DNA of 64,000 bases, from the NCBI GenBank assembly GCA_030063045.1, contig JAQSEB010000016.1:1922001-1986000 (forward strand), in the 5' to 3' direction. The number at the start of each line of letters is the position of its first letter. Position 1 is the first letter of the stretch. Below the pieces are notes generated by a model. That model had not been told where the DNA came from. It made no database searches and worked only from the letters and a program-made list of their open reading frames with translations. This document shows, piece by piece, positions 11,147 through 21,249 of this stretch. The position numbers and the translations under genes were made by a program. This stretch comes from Pratylenchus scribneri. Taxonomy: Eukaryota; Nematoda; Chromadorea; Rhabditida; Pratylenchidae.

Positions 11147-13110
11147 CCCCTCGGTCACAGTGAGGCGGAAGGACGCCGAGGAGAACGGAAAACGTTTTGG
11201 CCTTCCGCCGAGTTGTGGTCACATTCAGCGGAATTTTTCCGCGGGTGTGCGTTAGATAAATAGTGCCAATTGTCGCGTTAGATAAAAAAGTGCCAATTTG
11301 TCGCGTTAGATAAAAAAGTGCCAATTTGTCGCGTTAGATAAAAAAGTGCCAAATTTTTGTTTAAAGGTAAAAATGGGCCAAAAGGGGGTGCGCGGGATAT
11401 ATCCGGATATATGGGGATTAAGGTGGATATGGTCGGATTAAGAGGGATTAATGCCTGAAATGAATGGGTGATTTCTGATGGATTAAAGTAGGTAAAGAAA
11501 TTAGCCTGAAGCTTAGAGAGTGCGCAAGATTAAGCCGGATATAGTGGGATTAAAGTGGATATAGGGCGATTAAGCCAAATTATGCCCAGATATCGATGGG
11601 AAAGTGTCCGGTGGATCACTGTAAGGAAGGGGAAGTAATAGAGGCTAAGAGAGTTCATGGGATTAGGTCGGATATAGGGGATTAAGGTGGATAAGGGGAT
11701 TAAGCCCTGAAAAAGATGGGCTCGAGTCCTGGTTTAAGCTGTTTTGCTCCGGCTTCGCGAAATTCCTATGCTCCGAATTCCTAATCCTAATCCCTAGCTC
11801 CTAACTAGGCTCATCCGGCTTAATCCTCCAATATCCATCTTAATCCCTATATATCTGGTTATATTCCGCGTGTTCCGAACCCTAAATACTTAGCCCCTAG
11901 ATCAAATGCCGCCCTTAACCTAACCCTAAACCTCTAAGATGAGACTTAATCCGGCTTAATCCCCCCATTATCCACTTTAATCCTCCTATATCCGTCTATA
12001 TCAGGCGCACCCCCTTTTGACCCATTTATACCTTTAAACAAAAATTTGGCACTTTTTTATCTAACGCAACAAACTGGCACTTTTTTTATCTAACGCGACA
12101 AATTGGCACTTTTTTATCTAACGCAACAATTGGCACTTTTATCATTTTTTTTATCTAACGCGTGTGCACCGAATTTTTCATTCCGTCGCCGACAAAAAAT
12201 TTCCGCCCATTTTGTGGTCACATTACCAGTTTCCTCCTAAATCATTGTGACCACAAAATTGGACGGAATTTTTTGTCGGCGACGGAATGAAAAATTCCGC
12301 TGAATGTGACCACTCAGATTTTCAGGAAAACGCCGAACGGAAATCGAATGCAATTCCGTCGTCTCAAAACGCCGCGGTGGTCACAATAAAATTTGAGAGT
12401 TTTTCCGCTCTTTCAATTAAAAATAAAATTCATTTTTAAAAATTATTTTAAAATTTCTAAAATTTAATAAAAATCTAAAATCAGGTATATCTGATTCAGA
12501 AAAATTTCCTCTTTTTAATGATATAAAAATCAAATGAAAATATAAAAAATTTATATGATTTATATTTCGCATCTTCATAAATAATGTTTTCCTCATCCAA
12601 ATAAATAAATTCTTATATCATTGAATAGAGCAGAGTTTTTTACATGGGATAGGATCAATTTGGAAAGCTTATAAAATTTTTTAATATTTTTTATTTATTT
12701 TTAAAAATGTCTAGTCGAGGGTTTTTGGGCAAAATACAAGGAATTCCGCTCGGCGGAGGACGGAAAAATTCAAATTATTTGAATTGCCGGCGTTTTCGGT
12801 TCGACGGAAAAAAAGGCCAAAATCGCTCCACTGTGACCAGCATCAGCGGAAAACCCGATCGGCGGAAAAACGTCGGGCGTTTTTCCGCTGTCTCATTCCG
12901 CTAGAATGGTCACAATAAAAAAACGCTCGGCGGAGAGCTTTTTTCCGTTCGACCGAAAACGCTCGGCGTTTCTGCTGGGGTGGTCAATAGCGAAAACGCG
13001 GCGGAATGCGTTTTTCCGTTCGACCGAAAAAAGTTCGGCGTTTTCCGCTGTTAATGTGACATAGGTATTCCGTCGCGGTGAGCGGAAAACGCCTCACTGT
13101 GACCGAGGGG
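11147..13110. mobile_element. Non-autonomous DNA transposon with 21-bp TIRs and TTA target duplication (PIF/Harbinger-like)
   Basis: Ends are perfect 21-bp inverted repeats: CCCCTCGGTCACAGTGAGGC+G at 11147 and its inverse ending 13110. They are flanked by the trinucleotide TTA on both sides (11144-11146, 13111-13113), the target-site duplication typical of PIF/Harbinger elements. Subterminal DNA is rich in TTTTCCG/CGGAAAA words arranged as inverted repeats (for example GTGGTCACATTCAGCGGAAT). No transposase frame is visible, so it must be mobilised in trans. A second foldback element appears nested inside (about 11250-12168). Superfamily assignment rests on TSD length only. Confidence 0.85.
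11250..12168. mobile_element. Nested foldback element with tandem GCGTTAGATAAAAAAGTGCC arms
   Basis: Left arm holds about four tandem copies of a ~30-bp unit (GCGTTAGATAAAAAAGTGCC + AATTTGTC), then GTTTAAAGGTAAAAATGGGC and GGGGGTGCGCG. The right arm is the inverse: GCGCACCCCCTTTTGACCC, CCTTTAAACAAAAATTTGGC, then TTTTTATCTAACGCGACAAA repeated to about 12168. The middle carries GGATATATGGGGATTAAGG-like words in both orientations. Insertion into the outer element gives a two-layer structure. Edges approximate. Confidence 0.8.
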
Positions 13111-13113
13111 TTA

Positions 13114-13863
13114 GTGAGTCGCTGTCAACTCCATCATCAGTAACCCTTTTGAAAATTAGAACACCTACAGCAAATATCATAACGCCATTAGATTAGGTAA
13201 TAGTACCATACCATCATAATCCATAATCGAATGATTGACTTAGAAGATTGAAGCAAATTAATGTTATTTTGAACTTAAACTCCTAGAAAATGCAAACAAA
13301 TATACAATGCAATAATAAAGTGCTAATTTTAATTTATTTTGCAATTTGAAAACATATGCAAACAATATCTAGAGTGAAAGCAATAAATATTCTCAAACTA
13401 ATTAATTATAAATTCTTTCCTATTATTCCCAATGCCATTTCCAATTTTTGGTTAAAAGTTTTATTTATTTATGCAATTGTTATCCGCTGGAGGGAATTAA
13501 TCGATGACAAAATTTTAAAAAAATATTAAAGGACAGAGTAAAATTAATTTATTTTTTTTTTGGAATAAATTGGTACGTGGATTTTATATCCGATTGATGT
13601 ACCAGGAATATTAAATAAATTCAAAAAAGAAGAAATGAATTTATATGTAATTTTGTAACTTGGATTTTTGGTGGCGGATTATAATATTTGGAATTAATTT
13701 TTACTTTGTTTAAATTCTCCAAAACAAAATTTTATTTAGGTATAAAGTATAAATCAGGCAACAAAATTTTCTAAATTCAAAGTATTGTAAAAAAGATTTG
13801 GGGATAAATTACATTAAAATTATCAGAATTTACATCCAGCAATTTACTTCAAAATTTCGGCAT
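13114..13863. other. Intergenic, no gene seen
   Basis: AT-rich sequence between the transposon and the 3' end of the SPRY locus; it should hold that gene's 3' UTR. No coding signal recognised. Confidence 0.5.
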
Positions 13864-16080
13864 TTATTGAAGAAGTTTGGAAGGATTGAACCGAAATTGT
13901 TCCTTTCCAAAATTGGCGCGGATTGACTCGGCAGCATTGTACAAATTAATAGCTGGGAAAAGTTGTACTTCGGTATACTTTGATGGATGATGGCAATACA
14001 ACCTTCCCTAAATTATTTTTCATTTTTAATACTAAATTTTCAAATATATTTTAAAATTATTTTACCCATAAATTCGCCATTCCAAGTGGAAAAACATTTC
14101 ATTGATGAATTTGACGGGCCTTTGATTATTCCAAGCAGGGCTGGGTTCGGAATTCCGATTCCGAAAGCCGGAATTCCGAGGGTTTGAGTTCCGTTCCGAT
14201 TCCGAAAAGTAGTCGAATTCCGAAAAATTCCGAAAAAGCAAAGGGGGGACCCTTAGCTTTTTCAACCAAAAATTTGGATTATTTATTGAAACGAATTCCT
14301 TTTTTAGCTTCTATCTTCTTTTTCTTCATCAAAATGTGCCACTTTACAATTTTAAAATTTGATGCATGAAATATCATTAAATAATTTTTTGAAATAACAT
14401 TGAATATATTTTTTTGGATAAAAATTTCACTTTAATATTTAACCGAATTTTTTTTAATTTTTAATGGATTTAAATTTTTTTTTGAAAAATTCCGAATTCC
14501 GGTTCCGAAAGACGGAATTCCGAGGGTTTGAATTCCGTTCCGATTCCGAAAAAAAATTCAAATTCCGATTCCGAAAAAATTCCGTTCCGATTTTTTTGAG
14601 TTCCGAACCCAGCCCTGATTCCAAGGCCAACCACATCCAACTCCTTGAAATTTGCTTCAGTGGCATTTTCTAATCTGGACCAAGATCCGTCAATCCAAAT
14701 TCCTCCTTTGCCGAATATTCCAATTGAATTTTCCGCCGCTCCAAGCCATGTTCCTTCCAATGGAAAATGTTGAGTACAAACTCCAACAGCAAGGCCACCC
14801 GAACTAATAGATAAATGAATTATTTGGAATTAAGATTATACTAATATTGGAAATTGGTTCATTCCGCAATTATCCAAATGCTCGATTGATTAATTTTGAG
14901 TCACTCTCTGTTTTTTTTTTTTAAATGATTTCTGACTTTTTCAACTCATTTACAGCTTTCTTATTCATTAAAGTCGTTCTCATTTTCATTTTCACCCCTT
15001 TTTATAAACTAATATGAATTTATTATGCTTGAAAAGTCAATATTTTCGACCAGTTTTAAACTCATGGAAAAAAAATTAATTTATAAATTTGAATAAAATA
15101 AAAAATACCGACCTATCCCTCTTGAGGATTTGCACTTCATAATAAAAGAGAATTGATGGTTTTATGGTAGACATAAACATATTGAATGGTGGAATTGGCA
15201 AAATTGCTCGGACCGAATTAAATCCTAAAAATTATTAAATTAATTTGAATTTATTCAAATTTCTTTTAATTTTAACCCGTTTTGCCGGTATACTTGGCAA
15301 GCATTCCCTCCTCGGAAATTGTAATACTTGTCCCACAATCCGCCGAATTCAATTTATTATCTTTGGAAATGAATTTTTCCACTTCAATTTCAGCAATTCG
15401 ATTCGTCAAATTGGCCATCTGAAATTCAATATCTACAGAATTTTAATTTCTTTTTCCCAAAAATGGATTTTAATTTGTAACAAATCGAATTTTTCTAATT
15501 ATGAATTAGGGAATAGGATTTTTTTTAATTTTAAATTTTAATATTAACCAAAAATTGACTTTTCCATGAAAAATAAAAAAGATGAAAAAAAATTTATTTA
15601 TTTTCGTTTTCTAAATTACTTAAATCGAAAAAATCTTTTTTTAATTCGAATTTATTTATAAATTGAAAATAAGTGTTGCCAATTTACCGCTTCTTTAATT
15701 TGCTCTTCCAATTCACTCCTCATTTTCTCCAATTTTGTATCCACTCCTTTAATTTCAACAATCTGGCTAACCAATTCGCTATTCTTTCTAGCAATTTCTT
15801 CTTTTAATTGATCATTTTCTTTAGTCAATTTTGTTACATTTCCCTCCAATTTAGCAATTTGTCCTTCCATTTTAGTTTTTTCTTCATTCTTTCTTGCTTC
15901 TAATTCCTTGAATGCTTTTATCTTTTTGGCCATTTCCTTCTGCAATTCGGCATTTTCCCACTTCATTTGTCCTATTTCACGGTTCTTTTCTGCATTTTCC
16001 TCCTTCAATCGGTCATTTTCATCATTCGATTTGTGGCTTTCTTCCATCAATCCATCCAATAGTTTCATCGTTTTGTCCAT
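13864..16080 (-). pseudogene. Coiled-coil + SPRY-domain gene interrupted by a hAT-like MITE
   Basis: Exons: 15688-16080 (start ATG 16080, with an in-frame TGA just upstream), 15277-15418, 15113-15224, 14066-14803 (interrupted), about 13864-14007. The first exon is a 131-residue highly charged heptad coiled coil (ENDRLKEENAEKNREIGQM). The rest is a SPRY/B30.2 domain: SILFYYEVQILKRD, SGGLAVGVCTQHFPL, ELDVVGLGI, then LFPAINLYNAAESIRANFG at the end. No signal peptide. A 482-bp element at 14136-14617 splits the exon at the codon after VVGLG; with its 8-bp target duplication it shifts the frame and brings stop codons. Removing it restores a continuous exon (VGLGIIKGP). Also, the last intron does not close in frame with the simplest splice sites, a second hint of decay. 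SPRY proteins act in protein-protein recognition; tylenchids have large SPRY families, some secreted as effectors, but this one looks intracellular. Confidence 0.8.
14128..14625. mobile_element. hAT-like MITE with 8-bp target-site duplication
   Basis: 482-bp element (14136-14617) with inverted ends CAGGGCTGGGTTCGGAA ... TTCCGAACCCAGCCCTG. It is flanked by identical 8-bp direct repeats ATTCCAAG at 14128-14135 and 14618-14625. An 8-bp duplication with CAGGG ends is the hAT hallmark. Subterminal DNA is built from TTCCGATTCCGAAA words in both orientations. No transposase. Inserted in a coding exon of the SPRY gene. Identical TSDs suggest a fairly recent insertion. Confidence 0.93.
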
Positions 16081-16088
16081 TCTTTCCC

Positions 16089-16780
16089 TTATTCACTGTT
16101 TTCTCTTTCCATTTTCAATTCGCCAAATTTCTCGCCGATATGCCAGCCAATTGAAAATAATGCAGCAATGCAGAATCCAATTACAATAATAAATGTGAAC
16201 AATTTAATTATGGGCCAAAATTTGTTTTAAATCAATGATTGGCCAAATTGTTTATCCGCTTTGTTTGAGTCATTCGCCTTTTCCATATCCTTAAATATTA
16301 ATTTTTTTAATTGCAAAAAATTATTGAAAATGGCGAAAGGACTGTAATATTTTATAATTGTTTAGTTTTTTTTTTATCCTAGATCCCAAAACCTTATATC
16401 CAATCGATAGATCTCTTCGAGATGCATTGTTTGTTAATGTTTGGCTTATTAGGTTTAACCAATTTTAAATTAGTTTTTTTAAAAATCTTAAGATTTAATT
16501 TTGATAAAACCATGGCAATTTATTTACCACTTGATGAGGTCTATCGATAGGGTATAAGGGTTAGAGATCTGACAAACCACTAAACCATTATAATATTTTC
16601 ACAATTTTAAAAACTTTTTCGTCAAATTAAATGCTACCCATTTTAAATATTTATATCAGAATTTACTTTCAATTTATTGATTTTTCTGGCCATTTGATTT
16701 GAATTCATTCCAATGGATGTAATTGTCGACAAATCGGTTTCTTCCAACGTATCCTCAACTCTGATTCCAATATTGTCCAT
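16089..16780 (-). pseudogene. Small single-pass membrane protein gene with an in-frame stop (relic or readthrough)
   Basis: Exon 1 16667-16780 (MDNIGIRVEDTLEETDL..., 38 codons) joins in phase to 16089-16289. The second exon reads DMEKANDSNKADKQFGQSLI, then TAA (16227-16229). It continues in the same frame with NKFWPIIKLF, a clear membrane helix (FTFIIVIGFCIAALFSIGW) and a charged tail ending at TAA 16089-16091. No splice donor lies near the internal stop, so the simplest reading is a nonsense mutation in a 100-codon type II membrane protein. Its end is 8 nt from the SPRY-gene ATG. Intron 16290-16666 contains a MITE. Family not recognised. Confidence 0.5.
16310..16632. repeat. Palindromic MITE, family A, copy 3
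   Basis: Left part AAAATGGCGAAAGGACTGTA, CCAATCGATAGATCTCTTCG; right part TTGATGAGGTCTATCGATAG, ACCACTAAACCATTATAATA, then TTTTTCGTCAAATTAAAT. Lies in the intron of the membrane-protein relic. Edges approximate. Confidence 0.75.
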
Positions 16781-17245
16781 TCAAAAATAGAAGATTAAAT
16801 ATTAAATTTTAAAATTTATGATGGAAAAATCAAAAAAATGCAACAAAATTAGTCGATAAAATTCCAAGCCAAATGGGGAGAAGAGGAGCCAAAAAGAATG
16901 GAGGTAAATTATAAATTCATTAGGAACATTTTTCTTCTCCTTCTTCAAATGGGATCATTGGTCAAACCAACAGAGCAAAGTGTCCCAAATTGCCAGCAGC
17001 CATTATCATAATCCTTCGTTATTGCCCTTTCCATTATCAATTCCCAATTATTGTAATGAGTAATGATGACACAAATTTGTATCCTCTACATTCAATTAAA
17101 TTTTATTCAGTTACATTTTATTTTTTATTCTTATGGAATTTTGCTCAAAAATATAGTAATTTCAAAAAAAAATATAAATATTTCAAATAAAAATTCTGCA
17201 ATTTGATTAAAAATCATTCCACACTTTCTCTTCAATGAAACTCGG

Positions 17246-17531
17246 TTAGGTGTTTGCGAAATTGAATCCGAAGATAATGGATAATTTTCCATTGTGAATT
17301 ATGGTATTTGAGGGGCTGGCCAAGAGCTGAAAAGAAAAATTTTAAAAAATTTTATTTAATGAAATTTAGTAAAATTAAGCAAAATAAAATTTTCTATTTT
17401 ATTACCTGTCCAAGAAATTTATGTGGTGCTGGACAATATTTGCGGTCCAAATCAAAGTTGAATTGTTCAGATGGAATATCACCCAATGCCAGGCAATTAT
17501 TTGAATTTAAATAATTCATTGCCAATTCCAT
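17246..17531 (-). CDS. Tiny two-exon hypothetical protein
   Basis: Exons 17406-17531 and 17246-17326 close in phase to a 68-residue protein (MELAMNYLNSNNCLALGDI..., C-terminal part SPSNTIIHNGKLSII). Good donor (CAG|GTAATA) and acceptor (TTTTCAG) support it. It has no recognised domain and could be the end of a longer gene; an alternative frame opens from an ATG inside the second exon. Low confidence. Confidence 0.35.
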
Positions 17532-17916
17532 TTTGATCTCCTTAATATATTTAAAATTAATTTAATTTTTTGATTTAATTTTTTTCGATAATTAAAATTT
17601 TCAAAAATTTAAATCATTTATTAAATTTTAAAATTTTTATCCAAAAAGGATAGAGAATAATCGTAAATAAAAAATATTAAATTTCCCATTATGTTTAAAT
17701 TATTTTAAATTTAATAATTCTCAAAAATATTTGGAAGCATGAAATGCATTGTATAATGTATAACATATTAAAATGTTCAAAAAAATATGATTATATTGTT
17801 ATATAAAAATAAAATTCAAATTCATATTTGCCTTAATTCTCAAAATTACATTCATAAAATTAAAAATATAAAATAAAAAATGAGATTATTCCCGGAAAGC
17901 AATCGTTTAGTATATT

Positions 17917-20107
17917 TTAACAATGAACCTTTTTGCCCTGGGAAGCAGGAATCCAGCCAAGAAGACTCCACAATTTCAAACGACGACCACTGCCATCCTC
18001 AAGTTTCGTATTCTTGATAACCACTTTAACTTGGAATTGGCCAAAATGGCCAAAATCAAGCAAATCACTGTTCAGTCCAATTGTTCTATATTTGAGATCT
18101 TCGTCCGAATTTGTCACAAATTGTGGGACATTTTCAATGTTGAAACGGAGAATATTATCATAGCGCAGGCCTAGAAATGTTAATTTTAAAGAAATATTAA
18201 TTCTAAAAATTAGGTACATATTAAAATTCATGGACATTTTTAAATTTTGTTGGTCCCAAAATTTACTGCCAGAATATTTTTTAAAAATATTTCTTGAAAT
18301 CCCTATATCTCAGAAAGATTCTGGGTACTTATACGGTTTGTATCCGTTTTTGAGAAACTGCTTGGTCCCTCCTATCGTTTGTCATATTTTGGGTCAGAGT
18401 CCATCAGGGTTGGGTGGGTTAGGATGGGATGCAGATCATCTTACGTGTATCCTAAACCCAAAACCTAACCAAACCCTAAAAACCAAAGGGGGGACCAAGC
18501 ACTTTTCAAAAAAGCGGACTCTTCAAATTTTATTAAATATTACATATTCTGTAATTAATATTCACTTACCTTCGGTAGTATGCAAAAAATGATTTGTGGA
18601 AAAAGTAGTTTCGGTTAACCAGGCACTGTTTAAGAAATAATCAAAATTATAAAAGAATATTTATTTGGCAAAATCAAACTTTGAAAAGGCCACCAATTTT
18701 GGTTGAACATTTATGGGCTGAAATGTTAGATAAAATTAAAAAGAATAATAAGGAAAAAATAAACTTTTTAATAACTATTTTTATATTTATTAATTAAATT
18801 TAGAATAATTTCTCTTAAATAACTGTTATTGCTATTAACAAACGAAAATTTTATCATGCCAGATTATAGCTAACCAATTGTCTTAATTGCTAAAATTTGA
18901 AGCAGAATTTATTCTTTTTAATTTATGGATTTTTTCTCAATATTAAATTAAATAATTTTTTAAGTGATTGGGGAAGAATCCTGATTTTAGAATCTAATTG
19001 ATTATTCAACAATTTAAATTTGATGAACAATTTAATTTTGTTTCCTTTTTCGCTTTCCTTTTTTAAATGATTTGTTTACTTATTGATAAATTTCTCATTT
19101 TGGATTTATGATGATAACTATTTCTATTTTTAATTAAGTAATCTCACAAAAATGTTGATGTTTTTAAAACAATTCTATCTTGATTTACCCGCATAATATC
19201 TTCAACAACAATTCCTTGTTGTGCCAAAAATTGTCCACCACTCAATGTAACAACTTCCTGCTGCTGCTGTTGCTGATGGCCTCCTCCCTCCACCTCTTCT
19301 TTTAAGTGCATTTTCACTAAATATGTTTGGCCATTTAAAATCTCTTCATTGCCATTTATGAGGACGAATTGTTGTTGTCCTTGAAAATTTTCTAGCATAA
19401 ATGTTCCAAATAAAATTGCAGTCAGACGAAAATTTGGTGGCAAAATCGGTGTCAAATGCTGGAACAGAGTCGCTAATAATAATTGGCCTGGTGTCGTAAT
19501 CTAAAACAAATTTATTTTATTTATGTATAAATTGTCATTAATTTATAGGAAGGAAATATTTTGTATATATTTAAATTTAATATGAATTATTGGGCCATAT
19601 AATATTGTTATAATAATGCAATAAAATCCATTTATTTAATCCAATTTCTAAAATCAAACGAATACGATGATGTTTTAGTGGGTCAAATTATATTTTATAT
19701 CAAAGAAAATATTCGGATTCGGATATGTAATTTATGGCCAAAAATAATGCCTTTTCAAGCTATTATCTCAGTCAGGGATAATAAATAAGTTCATTCCCTT
19801 TGCTTGAATATACCTAATATTATTATAAATATAAATTAACCAACAATTAGAGCATATTTTTGATGCTCATCCGAAATTGTGTCGTGAAATATAGGCACCC
19901 ATTTCTGACAATTTTCTTGATAGCAACAAGCCAATGTTTGTCCACGATCATTGACGAAAATCACTTCAATCAAAGCCTGCAAAAAAACCCATTCAAATTT
20001 TACAGTAAAAATATCTAATTTACTTTAAAATTTTGTGGTTGATTGGGCTGTAGAATTTCATATGGTTGAAACAATTGTTGTTGACAATTTTGATTGTCAA
20101 AATTCAT
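17917..20107 (-). CDS. Unrecognised 291-residue protein with a Q-rich insert
   Basis: Six exons: 20024-20107, 19845-19976, 19189-19500, 18680-18717, 18570-18625, 17917-18170; 876 nt, phases closed (the exon 2 donor ATT|GTTGGT is weak; the stronger-looking G|GTTAAT three bases on breaks the frame). The product starts MNFDNQNCQQQLFQ and has a hydrophobic middle (TPGQLLLATLFQHLTPIL). A loop with six or seven Gln around residue 125 (GGGHQQQQQQE, CAG/CAA codons) follows, then a C-terminal beta-rich segment (LRYDNILRFNIENVPQFV, ending GWIPASQGKKVHC). No signal peptide or clear membrane helix. I do not recognise the family; it may be nematode-restricted. Confidence 0.65.
18325..18515. repeat. Palindromic MITE, family C (diverged), in an intron
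   Basis: GGGTACTTATACGGTTTGTA, GAAACTGCTTGGTCCCTCCT on the left; ACCAAAGGGGGGACCAAGCA, CAAAAAAGCGGAC on the right, with CCTAACCCAAAACC-type words inside. Related to the clear copy at 24071-24309. Confidence 0.65.
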
Positions 20108-21249
20108 GACGACAAAATTTGTAAACAAATTAAACAAAGAATAGTTTATCTAAAATTTAAATAAATAGAACAAATTTGAATTCAATTTTTTATATGAGTG
20201 ATAAAAATATTTACATATTATATTTTAAATATATTTGGCCCTAAATAAGATGAAAACATAAAAAAAATGCTTAAAATTAAAAAAGTACAAAAAAATAATT
20301 TGTCGACTTGAAATAAATTATCTTTTAAAAATGGGCTTATAGGCTTTTTACTTTTTGCCCCCCAAAAAAATTAGCTAATGGAATAATCGAATAATAAATT
20401 ATTTGAAATTCTGACGAGCATAATTCTGCCCATTTTTCGTTTTTGTTCATTGCCAAAGGTCAAAGAAATCGATTAAAAGGTTTGTTGGTAGTTTTATGAT
20501 GGCAACTTTTGCTGATGATTTTCTATGTCGATTCCGATAAGGCGTATAAATAAAAAAATGGCAATAGGCCCAGATTTGTTCTGCTGGGACAATGGATTCG
20601 CACCTCTATTCCCCCTTGAATATTCTACTAAAATGTTTATTGGCCAAGCGAATAAAAATAAACGCAGCAACAGCAAAAAGGATCAATCTTTTATAGGGTT
20701 AGCCATTTATTTTTTTCAACGAATGGCGAATATTGGGGGAATGAATAAATTATTTTCGAAGGCAAAGGTGAATGCCTGTTGAATATAGGATTACACAATG
20801 GACTTTTTGCTTTATTTCTTCAGCGAAAAATTGTATAAAATTCATTTTTCCCATAATTTTTAATTCAATCCCTATCTGCAATGACTTAATTTTGCCATTT
20901 TGCTTCAGGCTAAAATTTAAATTTAATAATGAAAGAAAAATCTCATTGAAAAAAATACATTTATTTGTAAAGGCATAAAAAAGTGTTCATTTTCATAAAT
21001 CAAAACATTCCTTTAGGGCAAATCATTTATATTATTCTTTTTTACTCTATAAATAGACAGAAATTCCTTTCATTAATCTGGGAGACAAATGATTCAAATT
21101 TCACTAAACGTTAAAAATTCTGATTTTTTGGAAAATCATATTCCCACATTCCATAAATTTCGTTTTAATTTTTATAAAATAATAAAATAATAAATCTCCT
21201 TTTAAGCTAAAAATATTATTAAATTAAATTTGTAATACAAAAAAGAAGA
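20108..21249. other. Divergent intergenic region
   Basis: Lies between the starts of the minus-strand orphan gene and the plus-strand GTPase-like gene, so it should hold both promoters. AT-rich; no further gene is convincing. A short open frame at 20525-20782 lacks splice context or similarity. Confidence 0.5.

Noticed and set aside
12707..12904. Basic 65-codon plus-strand frame.
   Set aside because: Lies in subterminal CGGAAAA repeats of the Harbinger-like element; no transposase-like motif.
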